64,000 bases of DNA from Xanthomonas sp. 3793 (GCF_024806835.1 NZ_JANTYU010000001.1:434001-498000), one strand, 5' to 3'; shown: positions 45,267 to 55,231, counted from the stretch's first letter. Made by a program: numbers and translations. The notes: a model not told the origin generated them from the letters alone.

Positions 45267-47137
45267 CACCGCCCCCTGAGAAACCAACGATCGATATCGC
45301 TCAGCGTAAACCGAGCCCAGGTGGGTCGGCCATGATTGCACTGACCCGAGCGCTCGGTGGCTTCCATATCGCGCAGCAAGGCGTTCATTTCCGGCACGGT
45401 GAGGCGACGGTTGGCGCGCACCGCGCCGTGGCAGGCCATGGTCGACAGCAGTTCGTCGCGCGCGCTGGCGATGCGGCGGCTCTGGCCGTGCTCGCGCAGG
45501 TCGCCAAGCACATCGCGCAGCAACGCCTCCGGCTCGGCATTGGCCAGCAAGGCCGGAATACTGCGGACGTGCAGCGATTGCGGGCCGGCGCGGGTGATCT
45601 CGAAGCCCAGGCTCGCCAGCGTCTCGGCTTCGCGTTCGGCGGTGTCGGCCTCGCGTTCGCCCACTGCCAGCGTCATCGGCACCAGCAACGGCTGCGCATG
45701 CAGGCCGATGCTGTCGTGCGCGTTCTTGAGCCGTTCGTAGCCGATGCGTTCGTGCGCGGCATGCATGTCCACCACGATCAGGCCTTCGGCGTTCTCGGAC
45801 AGGATGTAGATGCCGTGCAATTGCGCCACCGCATAGCCCAGTGGCGGCACGCCGCTGTCTTCGGCCGTCGCTGGCAAACCGGCCCCGGAAAACTGCGGCA
45901 CGCTGGCGGACTGCTGCGCATGGCCCGACGGCGGCGCATACAACGCGCTATAGGCTGCGCGCGCTTCGTCCACACGCAGGCCCAATGGCGTCTGCGAGGG
46001 CGTCCAGTTGGCGTAGCTGCCCAAGCCGCCGCCACTGCCGGATGCGCCGGCATGGGTTGCGGAACCGCCGCCAACGAGGTTGCCCATTCCGCCAGCGGCC
46101 GCGTAGCCGGCGCCATCGCTGCCGATGCTGTTGGGCGTGGCGCCGGCGCGCGTCTGTGCCAGCGCATCCTGCAAGGTGCGATAGACGAAGTCGTGAATCA
46201 GCCGCGCTTCGCGGAAACGCACCTCGTGCTTGGCCGGGTGCACGTTGACGTCCACGCGCGCCGGGTCCAGCTCGAGAAACAGCACGTACGCAGGCTGGCG
46301 GCCATGGAACAGCACGTCGCCGTAGGCCATCTTGACCGCATGCGCCACGCTGCGATCACGCACCGAGCGGCCGTTGACGTAGAGATATTGCTGGTCGGTA
46401 CTGGCCCGCGAGTAATGCGGTTGCGCGACCCAGCCATGCAGCCGCAGGCCGGCGCCGCTGTGATCCACACGCAAGGCCTGCCGCGCGAAGTCCTCGCCCA
46501 AGGTTTCGCCCAGCCGCGCATCCGAATACAGATCGCCTGGCTTGTAGCGGCGCGACGGTTTGCCGTTGTGCGCCACGCGCAATTCCACATCCGGGCGCGC
46601 CAATGCCAACGAGCGCAGCCACTCTTCGATATGCCCGAGCTCGGTACGCTCGGCACGCAGAAACTTGCGCCGTGCCGGCACGTTGAAGAACAACTCGCGC
46701 ACTTCCACCGTGGTACCGGGCGCATGCGCGTGCGGTGTCACCTCGCCAAGCCGCCCGCCTTCGATCTGCAGCGCCGAGCCGTGTTCGGCATCGTGCCGGC
46801 GCGAGATCAGCGTAAAGCGGCTGACCGAGGCGATCGAAGGCAAGGCTTCGCCGCGGAAGCCGAGCGTGGCGACAGTTTCCAGATCGTCCAGCGAGGCGAT
46901 CTTGCTGGTGGCATGCCGCGACACCGCCAACGGCAGCTCATCGGGCGTAATGCCACCGCCGTTGTCGCGGATGCGGATCAGGCGCACGCCCCCCTCTTCC
47001 AGATCGATGTCCACGCGGGTGGCACCGGCATCGAGGGCGTTTTCGACCAATTCCTTGACCACCGACGCGGGACGCTCGACCACTTCGCCGGCAGCGATCT
47101 GGTTGATCAGGATCTCGGGCAACTGACGGATCGCCAT
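45266..47137 (-). CDS. mutL: DNA mismatch repair protein MutL
   Basis: Protein of 623 residues. The N-terminal GHKL ATPase (about 1-335) shows [34 protein letters not shown] and [21 protein letters not shown] Gly/Ala/Ser-rich linker (about 335-425) leads to the C-terminal dimerisation domain. That domain contains [14 protein letters not shown], matching the endonuclease signature DQHA-x2-E-x4-E except for Met at the second position; such MutL proteins nick DNA themselves in bacteria without MutH. It is part of the nnr-tsaE-amidase-mutL cluster conserved in gammaproteobacteria. Confidence 0.95.
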   Translation of the reverse strand: MAIRQLPEILINQIAAGEVVERPASVVKELVENALDAGATRVDIDLEEGGVRLIRIRDNGGGITPDELPLAVSRHATSKIASLDDLETVATLGFRGEALPSIASVSRFTLISRRHDAEHGSALQIEGGRLGEVTPHAHAPGTTVEVRELFFNVPARRKFLRAERTELGHIEEWLRSLALARPDVELRVAHNGKPSRRYKPGDLYSDARLGETLGEDFARQALRVDHSGAGLRLHGWVAQPHYSRASTDQQYLYVNGRSVRDRSVAHAVKMAYGDVLFHGRQPAYVLFLELDPARVDVNVHPAKHEVRFREARLIHDFVYRTLQDALAQTRAGATPNSIGSDGAGYAAAGGMGNLVGGGSATHAGASGSGGGLGSYANWTPSQTPLGLRVDEARAAYSALYAPPSGHAQQSASVPQFSGAGLPATAEDSGVPPLGYAVAQLHGIYILSENAEGLIVVDMHAAHERIGYERLKNAHDSIGLHAQPLLVPMTLAVGEREADTAEREAETLASLGFEITRAGPQSLHVRSIPALLANAEPEALLRDVLGDLREHGQSRRIASARDELLSTMACHGAVRANRRLTVPEMNALLRDMEATERSGQCNHGRPTWARFTLSDIDRWFLRGR

Positions 47138-47275
47138 CAGCGCGCGCTTGAGCGCTGGCAGCGCAAAACAGGGTGGATGTCGGGGGTGGCAGGCAAGACG
47201 AACGTCGGCACGGCAATCCGGCGGCGCGCAGGCGCCGTCGCTCAGGGAATCAGTACGGAATGATAGCCGAGCGGG

Positions 47276-48973
47276 TCAGCGACTGCCGCCGGCCACGGTG
47301 CCGACGGCATCGGCCTCGGCCTGCGCGCGCGCGGCGAACAAGGTGCCCGGCGGCGGCTGACGGGTGAAGAAGGTATCGATGCCATCCAGCACGGCGGCGG
47401 CGATCTTGCGCTGGTAGGCCGGGTCGATCAGGCGGCGTTCTTCATCCGGGTTGGAGATGAAGGCGGTTTCGACCAGCATCGCCGGCATGTCGGAGGTGCG
47501 CAGCACTGCGAAATTGGCGCGTTCCAGCTGCGGCTTGTGATTGTTGCCGATGCGCTTGAGGCCACCGAGCACATGGCCGGCGGCATCCTCGGAGGCCTTC
47601 ATGTGGCCGCTCTGCGCCAGGTCCAGCAGCACATTGGCCAGCGTGCTTTCGGTCTGTTGCAGACGCACGCCACCGACCAGGTCGGCGGCGTTTTCCTTAT
47701 CGGCCAACCAGCGCGCGCGTTGCGATGAGGCGCCCTTGGTCGACAGCACGTAGACCGACGAACCGGTCGCACTGCGATTTTCTGCAGCATCGGCATGGAT
47801 GGAAATGAAGATGTCGGCCTTCGCAGCCCGCGCCTTTTGCGCGCGCATCGGTAATGGAATGAACACGTCGGTGTCGCGGGTCAGGTACGCCTTCATACCG
47901 GGCGTGGCGTTGATCTGGCGTGCCAGTTCGCGGCCGACCGCCAGGGTCACGTCTTTTTCGCGCTTGCCGGTCGGGCCCATCGCACCCGGATCCTGGCCGC
48001 CGTGGCCGGGATCGATGGCGACGATCAACGGCCGCATGCCCGGCGCCATCTTGACGCGCGATGCCTCGCTGGGCAGCACCGGGCGCGGTGGCAGATCGTC
48101 GTTTGCAACGGCGCCGGGCGCAGTACCGGAGACCACGGCGCCGGCGCCGGCAACTGCCATCGGCGTGCTGCCGCCATTCAAAATTGCAGCGGCGGATGCA
48201 CCGCCTGCGGACGTTGCACCGGCCGCAGGCGTGGCGGGATTCATGGCGACCCGATTGGCTGGATTGCCGACCGCAGCCGCCTGCGTGGCAGCAGCGGGCG
48301 TTCCCGGGCGCGGCGTCGGCACACCGGTGGCAACCGTGGTTGGCACGGCTGCGGGCGTGACCGTCGGCATCGCCGCCGCAGGCACGACGGCCGGCGCTGA
48401 CGGCGGCGGCGGTGTTGACGGCACGGACAAGGCACGTTGCGCTGACGCGGCCAGGGCAGCGGTTGCACGCGCGGCCTCGGCCTGTGCGTTGAGCGGACGT
48501 GGCGGCGGCAGTGCGGCAGGCGTACTGGCCGCAACGGAAGTGGCAGCCGCAGGCGCCGGATCGCCCGGCCACTCGATCACAAGGGTCGAAGCACTGCCCA
48601 GCGTCTGCATCTGCGGCTTGAGCGCGGTCACCGGGCTTGCCAGCTCGAACACCACCCGGAACGTGCCCGGCACCGGCTGCCCGGTGCGCACCGAGGTGAC
48701 CAGGCCGTTGGCCGGCGGCAACTTCAAGCCACGTGCGGCTGCCGACTCCGGGAAATCCACCACCAAGCGATTGGGGTTGGCCAGTGACAGCGTCTTGAAC
48801 CCGCCGCTGCCGGCCAGCTGGATTTCTGCACGCGTGCCGGTGGCGCCGGTACTGACGCCGACGCTCTTGATCTCGCCGGCCCACGCAGCAAAAACCGCCA
48901 GGCTGAGGCTGGCGGTCAGGGCGTAAGCGCAGAAGTGTCGGATCCCCGGTGTCATGGCGCTGGATTCAATCAT
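47276..48973 (-). CDS. amiC: N-acetylmuramoyl-L-alanine amidase with AMIN domain
   Basis: Protein of 565 residues. Signal peptide, then an AMIN domain (about 35-150; IKSVGVSTGATGTRAEIQL, RLVVDFPES) that targets the septum, a long Ala/Pro/Thr-rich linker (about 155-320), and an Amidase_3 catalytic domain (about 325-550) with IAIDPGHGGQDPGAMG-like zinc motif, FISIHADAAENRSATG and the Glu in VETAFISN. It cleaves septal peptidoglycan during daughter-cell separation. By gene order it equals E. coli amiB; xanthomonad annotations usually say AmiC. The start could also be 48955. Confidence 0.9.
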   Translation of the reverse strand: MIESSAMTPGIRHFCAYALTASLSLAVFAAWAGEIKSVGVSTGATGTRAEIQLAGSGGFKTLSLANPNRLVVDFPESAAARGLKLPPANGLVTSVRTGQPVPGTFRVVFELASPVTALKPQMQTLGSASTLVIEWPGDPAPAAATSVAASTPAALPPPRPLNAQAEAARATAALAASAQRALSVPSTPPPPSAPAVVPAAAMPTVTPAAVPTTVATGVPTPRPGTPAAATQAAAVGNPANRVAMNPATPAAGATSAGGASAAAILNGGSTPMAVAGAGAVVSGTAPGAVANDDLPPRPVLPSEASRVKMAPGMRPLIVAIDPGHGGQDPGAMGPTGKREKDVTLAVGRELARQINATPGMKAYLTRDTDVFIPLPMRAQKARAAKADIFISIHADAAENRSATGSSVYVLSTKGASSQRARWLADKENAADLVGGVRLQQTESTLANVLLDLAQSGHMKASEDAAGHVLGGLKRIGNNHKPQLERANFAVLRTSDMPAMLVETAFISNPDEERRLIDPAYQRKIAAAVLDGIDTFFTRQPPPGTLFAARAQAEADAVGTVAGGSR

Positions 48974-49025
48974 CCAACTGCGTGAATTGCAAGGTGATTT
49001 CCCTTAATAATCCGTAACCTGGCGT

Positions 49026-49526
49026 TCATTCTTCTTGTCCGCTGACAAAAAAGGGCTGCAACTCGGCCTGTTGGGCCGCGGCATGCAGCCAGTCGCGTCC
49101 GGCAGGGCTGCGAGCCAGCAGCCTTACGCTGCGCCCATCGCCATCCACGGCCAGTTCCACATCCAGATCCACTGGCGGCAGGATGCCTGCGCCGCGCTCC
49201 GGCCATTCGACCAGCCACAAACTGGCACTACCCTCGTCCAGGCCTAGGAAATCCAGCTCGCCGGCATTGCCGATGCGGTACAGATCCAGATGCCAGGCTT
49301 CGTCGCCGCTGCTCAGCGGATAACGCTCGACCAGGGTGTAGGTCGGGCTGCGGATCGGGCCGGTGACGCCAAGCGCACGCAGTAACGCGCGCGCAAGCGT
49401 GGATTTGCCCGCGCCCAGGTCGCCATGCAGCTGGACCATGGCCGTGGCGGGCCGCACCGCTGCCAGGGCGCGGCCTAGCGTTTCGGTCGCCTCGGCGTCG
49501 GCCAGATGTGCATCGAGCTGATTCAT
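49026..49526 (-). CDS. tsaE: tRNA threonylcarbamoyladenosine biosynthesis ATPase TsaE
   Basis: Protein of 166 residues. Walker A is GDLGAGKSTLARALLRALG, followed by SPTYTLVERY and HLDLYRIGNAGELDFLGLDE and WLVEWPERG, all standard for TsaE. With TsaB and TsaD it makes the t6A modification of ANN-decoding tRNAs. The ATG lies in the nnr stop (ATGA overlap). The C-terminus is slightly longer than in E. coli. Confidence 0.94.
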   Translation of the reverse strand: MNQLDAHLADAEATETLGRALAAVRPATAMVQLHGDLGAGKSTLARALLRALGVTGPIRSPTYTLVERYPLSSGDEAWHLDLYRIGNAGELDFLGLDEGSASLWLVEWPERGAGILPPVDLDVELAVDGDGRSVRLLARSPAGRDWLHAAAQQAELQPFFVSGQEE

Positions 49527-51010
49527 GCGTCGGCTCCGGCATTGGCGAGGCGACGCAGCTGCGGCAGCAGATCGGTAGGCAACAGGCCGCGCTCGCCATC
49601 GCGCGCGGCCGCATCGCCGGCACAGCCGTGCAGCAACGCGCCAAGGCTGGCGGCATCGAAGGCCGACCAACCCTGCCCCAGCAATGCGGCGATCACCCCG
49701 GTCAGCAGGTCGCCCATGCCGCCGACGGCCATGCCGGGGTTGCCGGCGTCGATGATGCGCGGGACCACATGCGGGGCAGCCACTACCGTGCCGGCCCCTT
49801 TGAGCACCACCACCGCATCGAAGCGCTGGGCCAGCGCGGCAGCAGCGGCCAGGCGATCGCGCTGCACCTGCGCGGTGGGCAGTCCCAGCAGCCGCCCTGC
49901 TTCGCCGGGATGCGGTGTCAGTACCCGCGGGCCGCGCCGTGGTGCGGCGGTGGCCGCCAGCAGATTGAGGCCATCGGCATCGATGACCAAGGCGCTGTCC
50001 GACCCCAGCACGCCCTGCCACAACGCCCGTGCCCAGTCGTCCTGGCCCAGGCCCGGCCCAAGCGCAACGACATCGGCGGCTCCGGCCAGTGCGGCGATGT
50101 CGTCGTCGGCCTGCGTGGCGCGCACCATGGCTTCGGGGCAGCGCGCCAGCAGCGGGGCGACATGTTCGGCGCGGGTGGCGACCTGCACCAGCCCGGCGCC
50201 GCTGCGCAAGGCGGCTTCGGCGGTCAGCATGATCGCGCCGCCGCTGCCGAGATTGCCGCCCACGCACAGTACCCGCCCCGATTCGCCCTTGTGCGTATTG
50301 CGCCGGCGCGGCCGCAACTGCGCGGCCAATGCATCGATGCCCCAACCGTGTGCGGCCGGCTGTAGCCCATCGAAGGCGGAGGCCGGCACGTCCAGCGAGG
50401 CAATGCCGCGTTCGCCCGCATGGTCCAGTGCGTCGCCGGTATACAGGCCAATGTGCGGCACGATGAACTGCAAGGTGCTATGCGCGCGCACCGCGGTCCC
50501 GAACGCCACGCCGTGGTCGGCATCGATCCCGCTGGGCACATCCAGCGCCAGCACCGGGGCGCCTGCCGCGTTGATGGCCTCGATCAACGCGGCAGTCTGC
50601 GCATCCGGGGCGCGGTTCAGGCCGATGCCGAACAGCGCATCGACGACGACATCGGCCTGCGCCAGCGCGTATGGAAACAGCTCGATCGCACCGCCAACCG
50701 CCAGATAGTCGGTGCAGGCGCGCTGGGACAGCGCCGAGGCCGGGCCGTACTCGGGCAGATGCACCACGCACACTCGGCGCCCGGCCCGCTGCGCCAGCCG
50801 CGCAAGCACGTAGCCATCGCCGCCGTTGTTGCCGGTGCCGCACACCACCACGATGCGGCGCGCCTGCGGCCAGCGTTCCAGCAACCATTGCCAGGCCGCC
50901 TGCCCGGCGCGTTGCATCAAGGTGTAGCCATCGCCACCCAGCAGCGTGGTGGCCTGCGCATCGAGCGTGCGCGCGGCAGCGGTGTCGTAAAGAGCGAGCG
51001 GTGCGTACAT
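49523..51010 (-). CDS. nnr: Bifunctional NAD(P)H-hydrate epimerase/dehydratase
   Basis: Protein of 495 residues that repairs hydrated NAD(P)H. The N-terminal YjeF_N epimerase domain (about 1-215) shows VVVCGTGNNGGDGYVLARL and VDALFGIGLNR and DVPSGIDADHG. The C-terminal ADP-dependent dehydratase domain (about 225-490) shows KGESGRVLCVGG, LTPHPGEAGRLL, VLKGAGTVVA and the catalytic NPGMAVGGMGDLLTGV. The start at 51010 is taken because the longer frame runs through the divergent queG gene. Confidence 0.94.
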   Translation of the reverse strand: MYAPLALYDTAAARTLDAQATTLLGGDGYTLMQRAGQAAWQWLLERWPQARRIVVVCGTGNNGGDGYVLARLAQRAGRRVCVVHLPEYGPASALSQRACTDYLAVGGAIELFPYALAQADVVVDALFGIGLNRAPDAQTAALIEAINAAGAPVLALDVPSGIDADHGVAFGTAVRAHSTLQFIVPHIGLYTGDALDHAGERGIASLDVPASAFDGLQPAAHGWGIDALAAQLRPRRRNTHKGESGRVLCVGGNLGSGGAIMLTAEAALRSGAGLVQVATRAEHVAPLLARCPEAMVRATQADDDIAALAGAADVVALGPGLGQDDWARALWQGVLGSDSALVIDADGLNLLAATAAPRRGPRVLTPHPGEAGRLLGLPTAQVQRDRLAAAAALAQRFDAVVVLKGAGTVVAAPHVVPRIIDAGNPGMAVGGMGDLLTGVIAALLGQGWSAFDAASLGALLHGCAGDAAARDGERGLLPTDLLPQLRRLANAGADA

Positions 51011-51034
51011 GTCGGGAATTCTATACTTGCCGCC

Positions 51035-52102
51035 ATGTCTGCCGCCGTCACCCGCCCCGACCCCACCGACGCTGCCGCGCGCATCCGTGCGCTTGCACGC
51101 GAAGCGGGCTTTCAACGCTGCGGCATCACCGGCATCGAGCTGGGCGAAGACGAGGCGCACCTGCGCAGCTGGCTGGAAGAAGGCCTGTACGGAACGATGC
51201 ACTGGATGGCCCAGCACGGCGACAAGCGCTCCCGTCCGCAGGAACTGGTGCCGGGCACCTTGCGGGTGTTGTCGGTGGGCATGGATTACGGCCGCAAGGA
51301 CGACAGCGAGGCCTGGACGACCTTGCACGATGGCACCCGTGCTTACGTGGCGCGTTATGCACTGGGCCGCGATTACCACAAGTTGATGCGCAACCGGCTG
51401 CAGAAACTGGCCGAGCGCATCCAGGGCGAGATCGGTGCGTTCGGCTACCGCGTGTTCGTCGATTCCGCTCCGGTGCTGGAGCGCGCGCTGGCGCGCAACG
51501 CGGGGCTGGGCTGGATCGGCAAACACACTTGCCTGATCGACCGCAATGGCGGGTCTTGGTTCTTTCTGGGCGAGATCTACCTCGATCTGCCATTGCCCAT
51601 CGACACGCCCGCCACCGCGCACTGCGGCACCTGCACGCGCTGTATCGACATCTGTCCGACCCAGGCCATCATTGCGCCGTATCGGCTGGATGCGCGCCGC
51701 TGCATCGCCTATCTCACCATCGAGCACGATGGCCCGATTCCCGAAGACATGCGCAAGCCGATCGGCAACCGCATCTTCGGCTGCGACGACTGTCAGCTGA
51801 TCTGCCCGTGGAACAAGTTCGCCCAGCGCACCGACGAGGCCGACTTCCGCGCCCGCAACGAGTTGGATGTGGCGACGCTGCCGCAGCTGTTTGCCTGGGA
51901 CGAAGCCGAGTTCCTGCGCCGTACCGAAGGCAGCCCGATCCGCCGCAGCGGCCACGCGCGCTGGCTGCGTAACATCGCCGTGGGCATGGGCAATGCGCCA
52001 GGTACGCCGGAGGTATTGGCGGCACTGGAAGCGCGTCGCCACGATGCCTCCGAGCTGGTGCGCGAACACGTGGGCTGGGCACTGGCACAGCACGGTCTTT
52101 GA
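51035..52102 (+). CDS. queG: Epoxyqueuosine reductase
   Basis: Protein of 355 residues that performs the last step of queuosine synthesis in tRNA, using cobalamin and two [4Fe-4S] clusters. Cluster ligands are in CGTCTRCIDICPTQAI and CDDCQLICPWN with the preceding CIAY. Other marks: SVGMDYGRKD, ALGRDYHKLMR and GWIGKHTCLIDR. The ATG at 51035 is only 24 bp from the nnr start on the other strand. A link to gluQ is functional, since GluQ acts on the Q-modified tRNA. Confidence 0.95.
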   Translation: MSAAVTRPDPTDAAARIRALAREAGFQRCGITGIELGEDEAHLRSWLEEGLYGTMHWMAQHGDKRSRPQELVPGTLRVLSVGMDYGRKDDSEAWTTLHDGTRAYVARYALGRDYHKLMRNRLQKLAERIQGEIGAFGYRVFVDSAPVLERALARNAGLGWIGKHTCLIDRNGGSWFFLGEIYLDLPLPIDTPATAHCGTCTRCIDICPTQAIIAPYRLDARRCIAYLTIEHDGPIPEDMRKPIGNRIFGCDDCQLICPWNKFAQRTDEADFRARNELDVATLPQLFAWDEAEFLRRTEGSPIRRSGHARWLRNIAVGMGNAPGTPEVLAALEARRHDASELVREHVGWALAQHGL

Positions 52103-52156
52103 CGCACAGACCAATGTGCTCACCCATGGCGTGCGCCACTACGGGATAATGCCGCG

Positions 52157-53494
52157 ATGGCCGACCGCAACCAACAGATCCTCACTCCCAGCCAGCTCAA
52201 TACGCTGGCGCGCGACCTGCTGGAAGGAAGCTTCCCGCTGGTGTGGGTGGAAGCCGAACTGAGCAGCGTCACCCGCCCGTCCTCGGGCCATCTGTATTTC
52301 ACGCTCAAGGATGCGCGCGCGCAGATCCGCTGCGCGATGTTCAAGCCCAAGAGCACCTGGTTGAAGTTTCAACCGCGCGAAGGCCTGCGCGTGCTCGCAC
52401 GCGGCCGTTTGACCCTGTACGAGGCACGCGGCGACTACCAGCTGGTGCTCGACCATATGGAGGAAGCCGGCGAAGGCGCGTTACGGCGGGCCTTCGACGA
52501 ACTGCGCGCGCGGCTTGCGGCAGAAGGCCTGTTCGATGCCGAGCGCAAGCAGCCCTTGCCTGCCCACGTGCGGCGGCTGGCGGTGATCACCTCGCCCAGC
52601 GGCGCAGCGGTGCGCGACGTACTCAGCGTGCTGGCGCGGCGCTTTCCGCTGCTGGAAGTGGATCTGTTGCCGTCGCTGGTGCAAGGCGACAGTGCAGCAG
52701 CGCAAGTCACCTCGCTGCTGCAGCGCGCCGATGCCTCCGGGCGTTACGACGTCATCCTGATCACCCGTGGCGGCGGCTCGCTGGAGGATCTGTGGGCGTT
52801 CAACGACGAACGCCTGGCGCGTGCGATTGCCGCCGCGCAGACGCCGGTGGTGTCGGCGGTCGGTCACGAGACCGACTTCAGCCTCAGCGATTTTGTCGCC
52901 GACGTGCGTGCACCGACGCCGTCGGTGGCGGCCGAATTGCTGGTGCCCGACCAGCGCGAACTGGTGGCACGGGTGCGGCGCGCACACGCGCGCATCGCCC
53001 AGCTGCAGCAACATGCCTTGGGCAATGCGATGCAACGCGCCGACCGGCTGGCATTGCGCTTGCGTGCACATAGCCCGCAGGCGCGCTTGCAGCTGCTGCA
53101 GCGCCGCCAGGAAGAGGCCGGCCGGCAGTTGCGAGCGCGCATGACCCAGCTGCTGGAACGTCTGCAGGCCCGCGTACAACGCGGGCAGACGCACCTGCAG
53201 GCGCACAACCCGCAACGCAATCTGGCCAGTTTGCAGCAGCGGCTGCGCGCATTGCACCCGCAGGCGGCCATGCAACGGCGGCTGCAGCACGATCAACTGC
53301 GATTGCGCGGGCTGGCGCGCTCGCTGGAAGCGGTCAGCCCGCTCGCCACCGTGGCGCGCGGTTACGCCATCGTGACCCGCTCCGCCGATGGCGGCGTGGT
53401 GCGCAGCGCCGCCGACGTGACGCCGGGCGAGCGCCTGCGTGCGCAACTGGCCGATGGCAGCATCCAGGTGCGCGTCGAACGCGGCGATGACTGA
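52157..53494 (+). CDS. xseA: Exodeoxyribonuclease VII large subunit
   Basis: Protein of 445 residues. The N-terminal OB-fold domain (about 1-105) shows [12 protein letters not shown]-like sequence and [18 protein letters not shown]; the catalytic domain shows [36 protein letters not shown] and [24 protein letters not shown]; the rest is a long coiled coil rich in Gln, Arg and Leu. With XseB it degrades single-stranded DNA from both ends. The gene is 54 bp after queG. The small subunit gene is not nearby. Confidence 0.95.
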   Translation: MADRNQQILTPSQLNTLARDLLEGSFPLVWVEAELSSVTRPSSGHLYFTLKDARAQIRCAMFKPKSTWLKFQPREGLRVLARGRLTLYEARGDYQLVLDHMEEAGEGALRRAFDELRARLAAEGLFDAERKQPLPAHVRRLAVITSPSGAAVRDVLSVLARRFPLLEVDLLPSLVQGDSAAAQVTSLLQRADASGRYDVILITRGGGSLEDLWAFNDERLARAIAAAQTPVVSAVGHETDFSLSDFVADVRAPTPSVAAELLVPDQRELVARVRRAHARIAQLQQHALGNAMQRADRLALRLRAHSPQARLQLLQRRQEEAGRQLRARMTQLLERLQARVQRGQTHLQAHNPQRNLASLQQRLRALHPQAAMQRRLQHDQLRLRGLARSLEAVSPLATVARGYAIVTRSADGGVVRSAADVTPGERLRAQLADGSIQVRVERGDD

Positions 53495-53661
53495 GAGCGG
53501 CTGAAAAACCTAGCGAGCGCTTGCCTGTCAGTGAGTGCAGCGGTTTTGTCGGCCGCGCCTTGGTGGATGCAGTCAGACGTGCAGGTCAACCGCTGAGTGA
53601 GTCGAATGCGCGGTGCCCTCACCGCTTGCAGGACACGCCGTGAATCCGTCAATGGAGGCTC

Positions 53662-53685
53662 GATGGCGGCATCCATGCCGCCATC
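53662..53685. repeat. Perfect 11-bp palindrome GATGGCGGCAT...ATGCCGCCATC
   Basis: Stem 53662-53672 and 53675-53685 with a two-base centre. Its core GCGGCATCCATGCCGC is the reverse complement of the inner hairpin at 53799-53814, so both belong to one repeat family. Confidence 0.75.
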
Positions 53686-53769
53686 GGTCCCGCAAGCGGC
53701 GAGGACACCGCACCAGAGAGTGAGTCGGTTGCTTTGTTGAAAACATGCACACCGACACACTCGACTGGT

Positions 53770-53870
53770 CCTTGCCCGCCCACCGTCGCGGGACTTAAGC
53801 GGCATGGATGCCGCGCTAGAGCTTGCAAGGACGTACTTGCAGCGTGTCCCGCGAGGGTGGGCGGGCAAGG
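53770..53870. repeat. 101-bp branched inverted-repeat element
   Basis: Outer arms 53770-53793 and 53847-53870 are complementary over 24 bp with one mismatch. Inside are two further hairpins: GCGGCAT/ATGCCGC at 53799-53814 and GCAAG/CTTGC at 53825-53840. Folded, it would give a three-way-junction shape. It fills part of the 483-bp space between convergent xseA and the VirJ-like gene; apart from the palindrome at 53662 I see no gene there. Confidence 0.8.
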
Positions 53871-53977
53871 GCCCTGCAGCAAACTCGCAGATCAGCTGCT
53901 CCGCAACTGATGTATCCAAGGTGTTCGATCACTCCACCTGTCAACTCGCTCGTGTGCCGTTGGCATCGCGTCGCCCC

Positions 53978-55231
53978 TCACCCCCGGCTGGGCCTGGGCG
54001 TCTGCACCGCACGCTGCCAGCCCTGCATCAGCACGCCGGCCAGCACCACCGGATCGTGATCGAAGTGATGCCCACCGGGCCGCATCACGACGTCCACGCC
54101 GCGCGTACGCAGCTCCGGGCACAGCGTGTCTTTTTCTTCGCTGCCGTAGATGCACTGCAGACGCTGCGCATCCAGCGACTGGATCGCAGGCTCGACATCG
54201 CGCTCGGCATCGTTGTGCCAGCCCAGCCAGCCGCCGACACGGACCTTGAAGTCGGCCTGGTGGGCAAGCCCCAGCAGGCTGACGAACTGCACCGAGGCGC
54301 GCCGCTGAGGCGAGATTTCCGGATAGGCGAACGGCAGCACGTCGGCGCCGAACGAGTAACCGACCAGCGCCACGTGCTGGATATGCCAGCGTTGCTGGTA
54401 GGTGGCGATCACCCGGTCCAGATCCGCGCCGACCTGCTGCGGGGTACGGCTGGCCCAGAAGTAGCGCAGGCTGTTCCAGCCCACGACGGACACGCCCTGC
54501 TGCTGCAACTGCGCGGCAATGCCCTTGTCCAGCTCGCGCCAGCCGCCATCGCCGGACAGCATCACCACCAGCCTGTCGCTGCCGGGTGCGTGCATTTCGA
54601 CCAGCGGCAGATCGCCAAGACCCTGCGCCTGCGCTGCCTGGAAATGGCCGCGCGTGGCTGCAGCAATCTGCACCGGGCTGGCATCGTCGACCAGATCGTC
54701 CAGGAAGCCCTGGTTGGCATCGGGCATATCGCGCGAACAGGCCAGGCCCGCATCCTTGGTGCCGGCGTCGGCCACCACCGCGCCGCCGAGCACGTCCGGC
54801 GCCGCAGACGCCAGAGCCTGACGCGCCAGCACGGCGCCATCGCCCTGCCCCACCAGCACCGGCGGCAGGAACGCATCCACGTGTTCGGCACGCAGCACTT
54901 TCTTGCCCAGCCGCTCGGCGTCGTCGGCCAGCGAGCTGCACGCGGCGCGGTGCGAGCGCACGCGTTCGCGGTAGCTGGCGGTATCGATCACTGCCACCAG
55001 CGCGCCGTCGTTGCTCAGCATGTCGGCAAGCTGCTGCGCCTGCTGCGGATGGCCGCTATCGGGCAACAGCACCACCATCGCCTTGGGTGCGCCTTCCGGA
55101 CGGACCACTTCCACCGAACGGTAATGCCCGGCGATGTTGCCGTCCTGCATATGCCGCGCCACGGCGAAACCGCTGCCGCCGATCAGCAGGATTGCCACGA
55201 CCCAACGAAACAGTTTGATCCCCATGCCCAT
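53978..55231 (-). CDS. VirJ/AcvB family protein
   Basis: Protein of 417 residues with an N-terminal signal or anchor (LFRWVVAILLIGGSGFAVA). It has a first divergent alpha/beta-hydrolase half (MVVLLPDSGHP, VLVGQGDGAVLA) and a second half typical of VirJ: LVVMLSGDGGWRELDKGIAA, VVGWNSLRYFW, VALVGYSFGADVLPF and PGGHHFDHD, with a possible Ser-Asp-His triad. In Agrobacterium, AcvB/VirJ are periplasmic virulence proteins, and AcvB hydrolyses lysyl-phosphatidylglycerol. No mprF-type gene is adjacent here. It is in the same direction as, and 140 bp downstream of, the SUMF1-domain gene. Confidence 0.85.
   Translation of the reverse strand: MGMGIKLFRWVVAILLIGGSGFAVARHMQDGNIAGHYRSVEVVRPEGAPKAMVVLLPDSGHPQQAQQLADMLSNDGALVAVIDTASYRERVRSHRAACSSLADDAERLGKKVLRAEHVDAFLPPVLVGQGDGAVLARQALASAAPDVLGGAVVADAGTKDAGLACSRDMPDANQGFLDDLVDDASPVQIAAATRGHFQAAQAQGLGDLPLVEMHAPGSDRLVVMLSGDGGWRELDKGIAAQLQQQGVSVVGWNSLRYFWASRTPQQVGADLDRVIATYQQRWHIQHVALVGYSFGADVLPFAYPEISPQRRASVQFVSLLGLAHQADFKVRVGGWLGWHNDAERDVEPAIQSLDAQRLQCIYGSEEKDTLCPELRTRGVDVVMRPGGHHFDHDPVVLAGVLMQGWQRAVQTPRPSRG

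Noticed and set aside
45152-47263. 703-codon open frame opposite mutL
   Set aside because: Antisense shadow of mutL with no recognisable domain; mutL has full family motifs.
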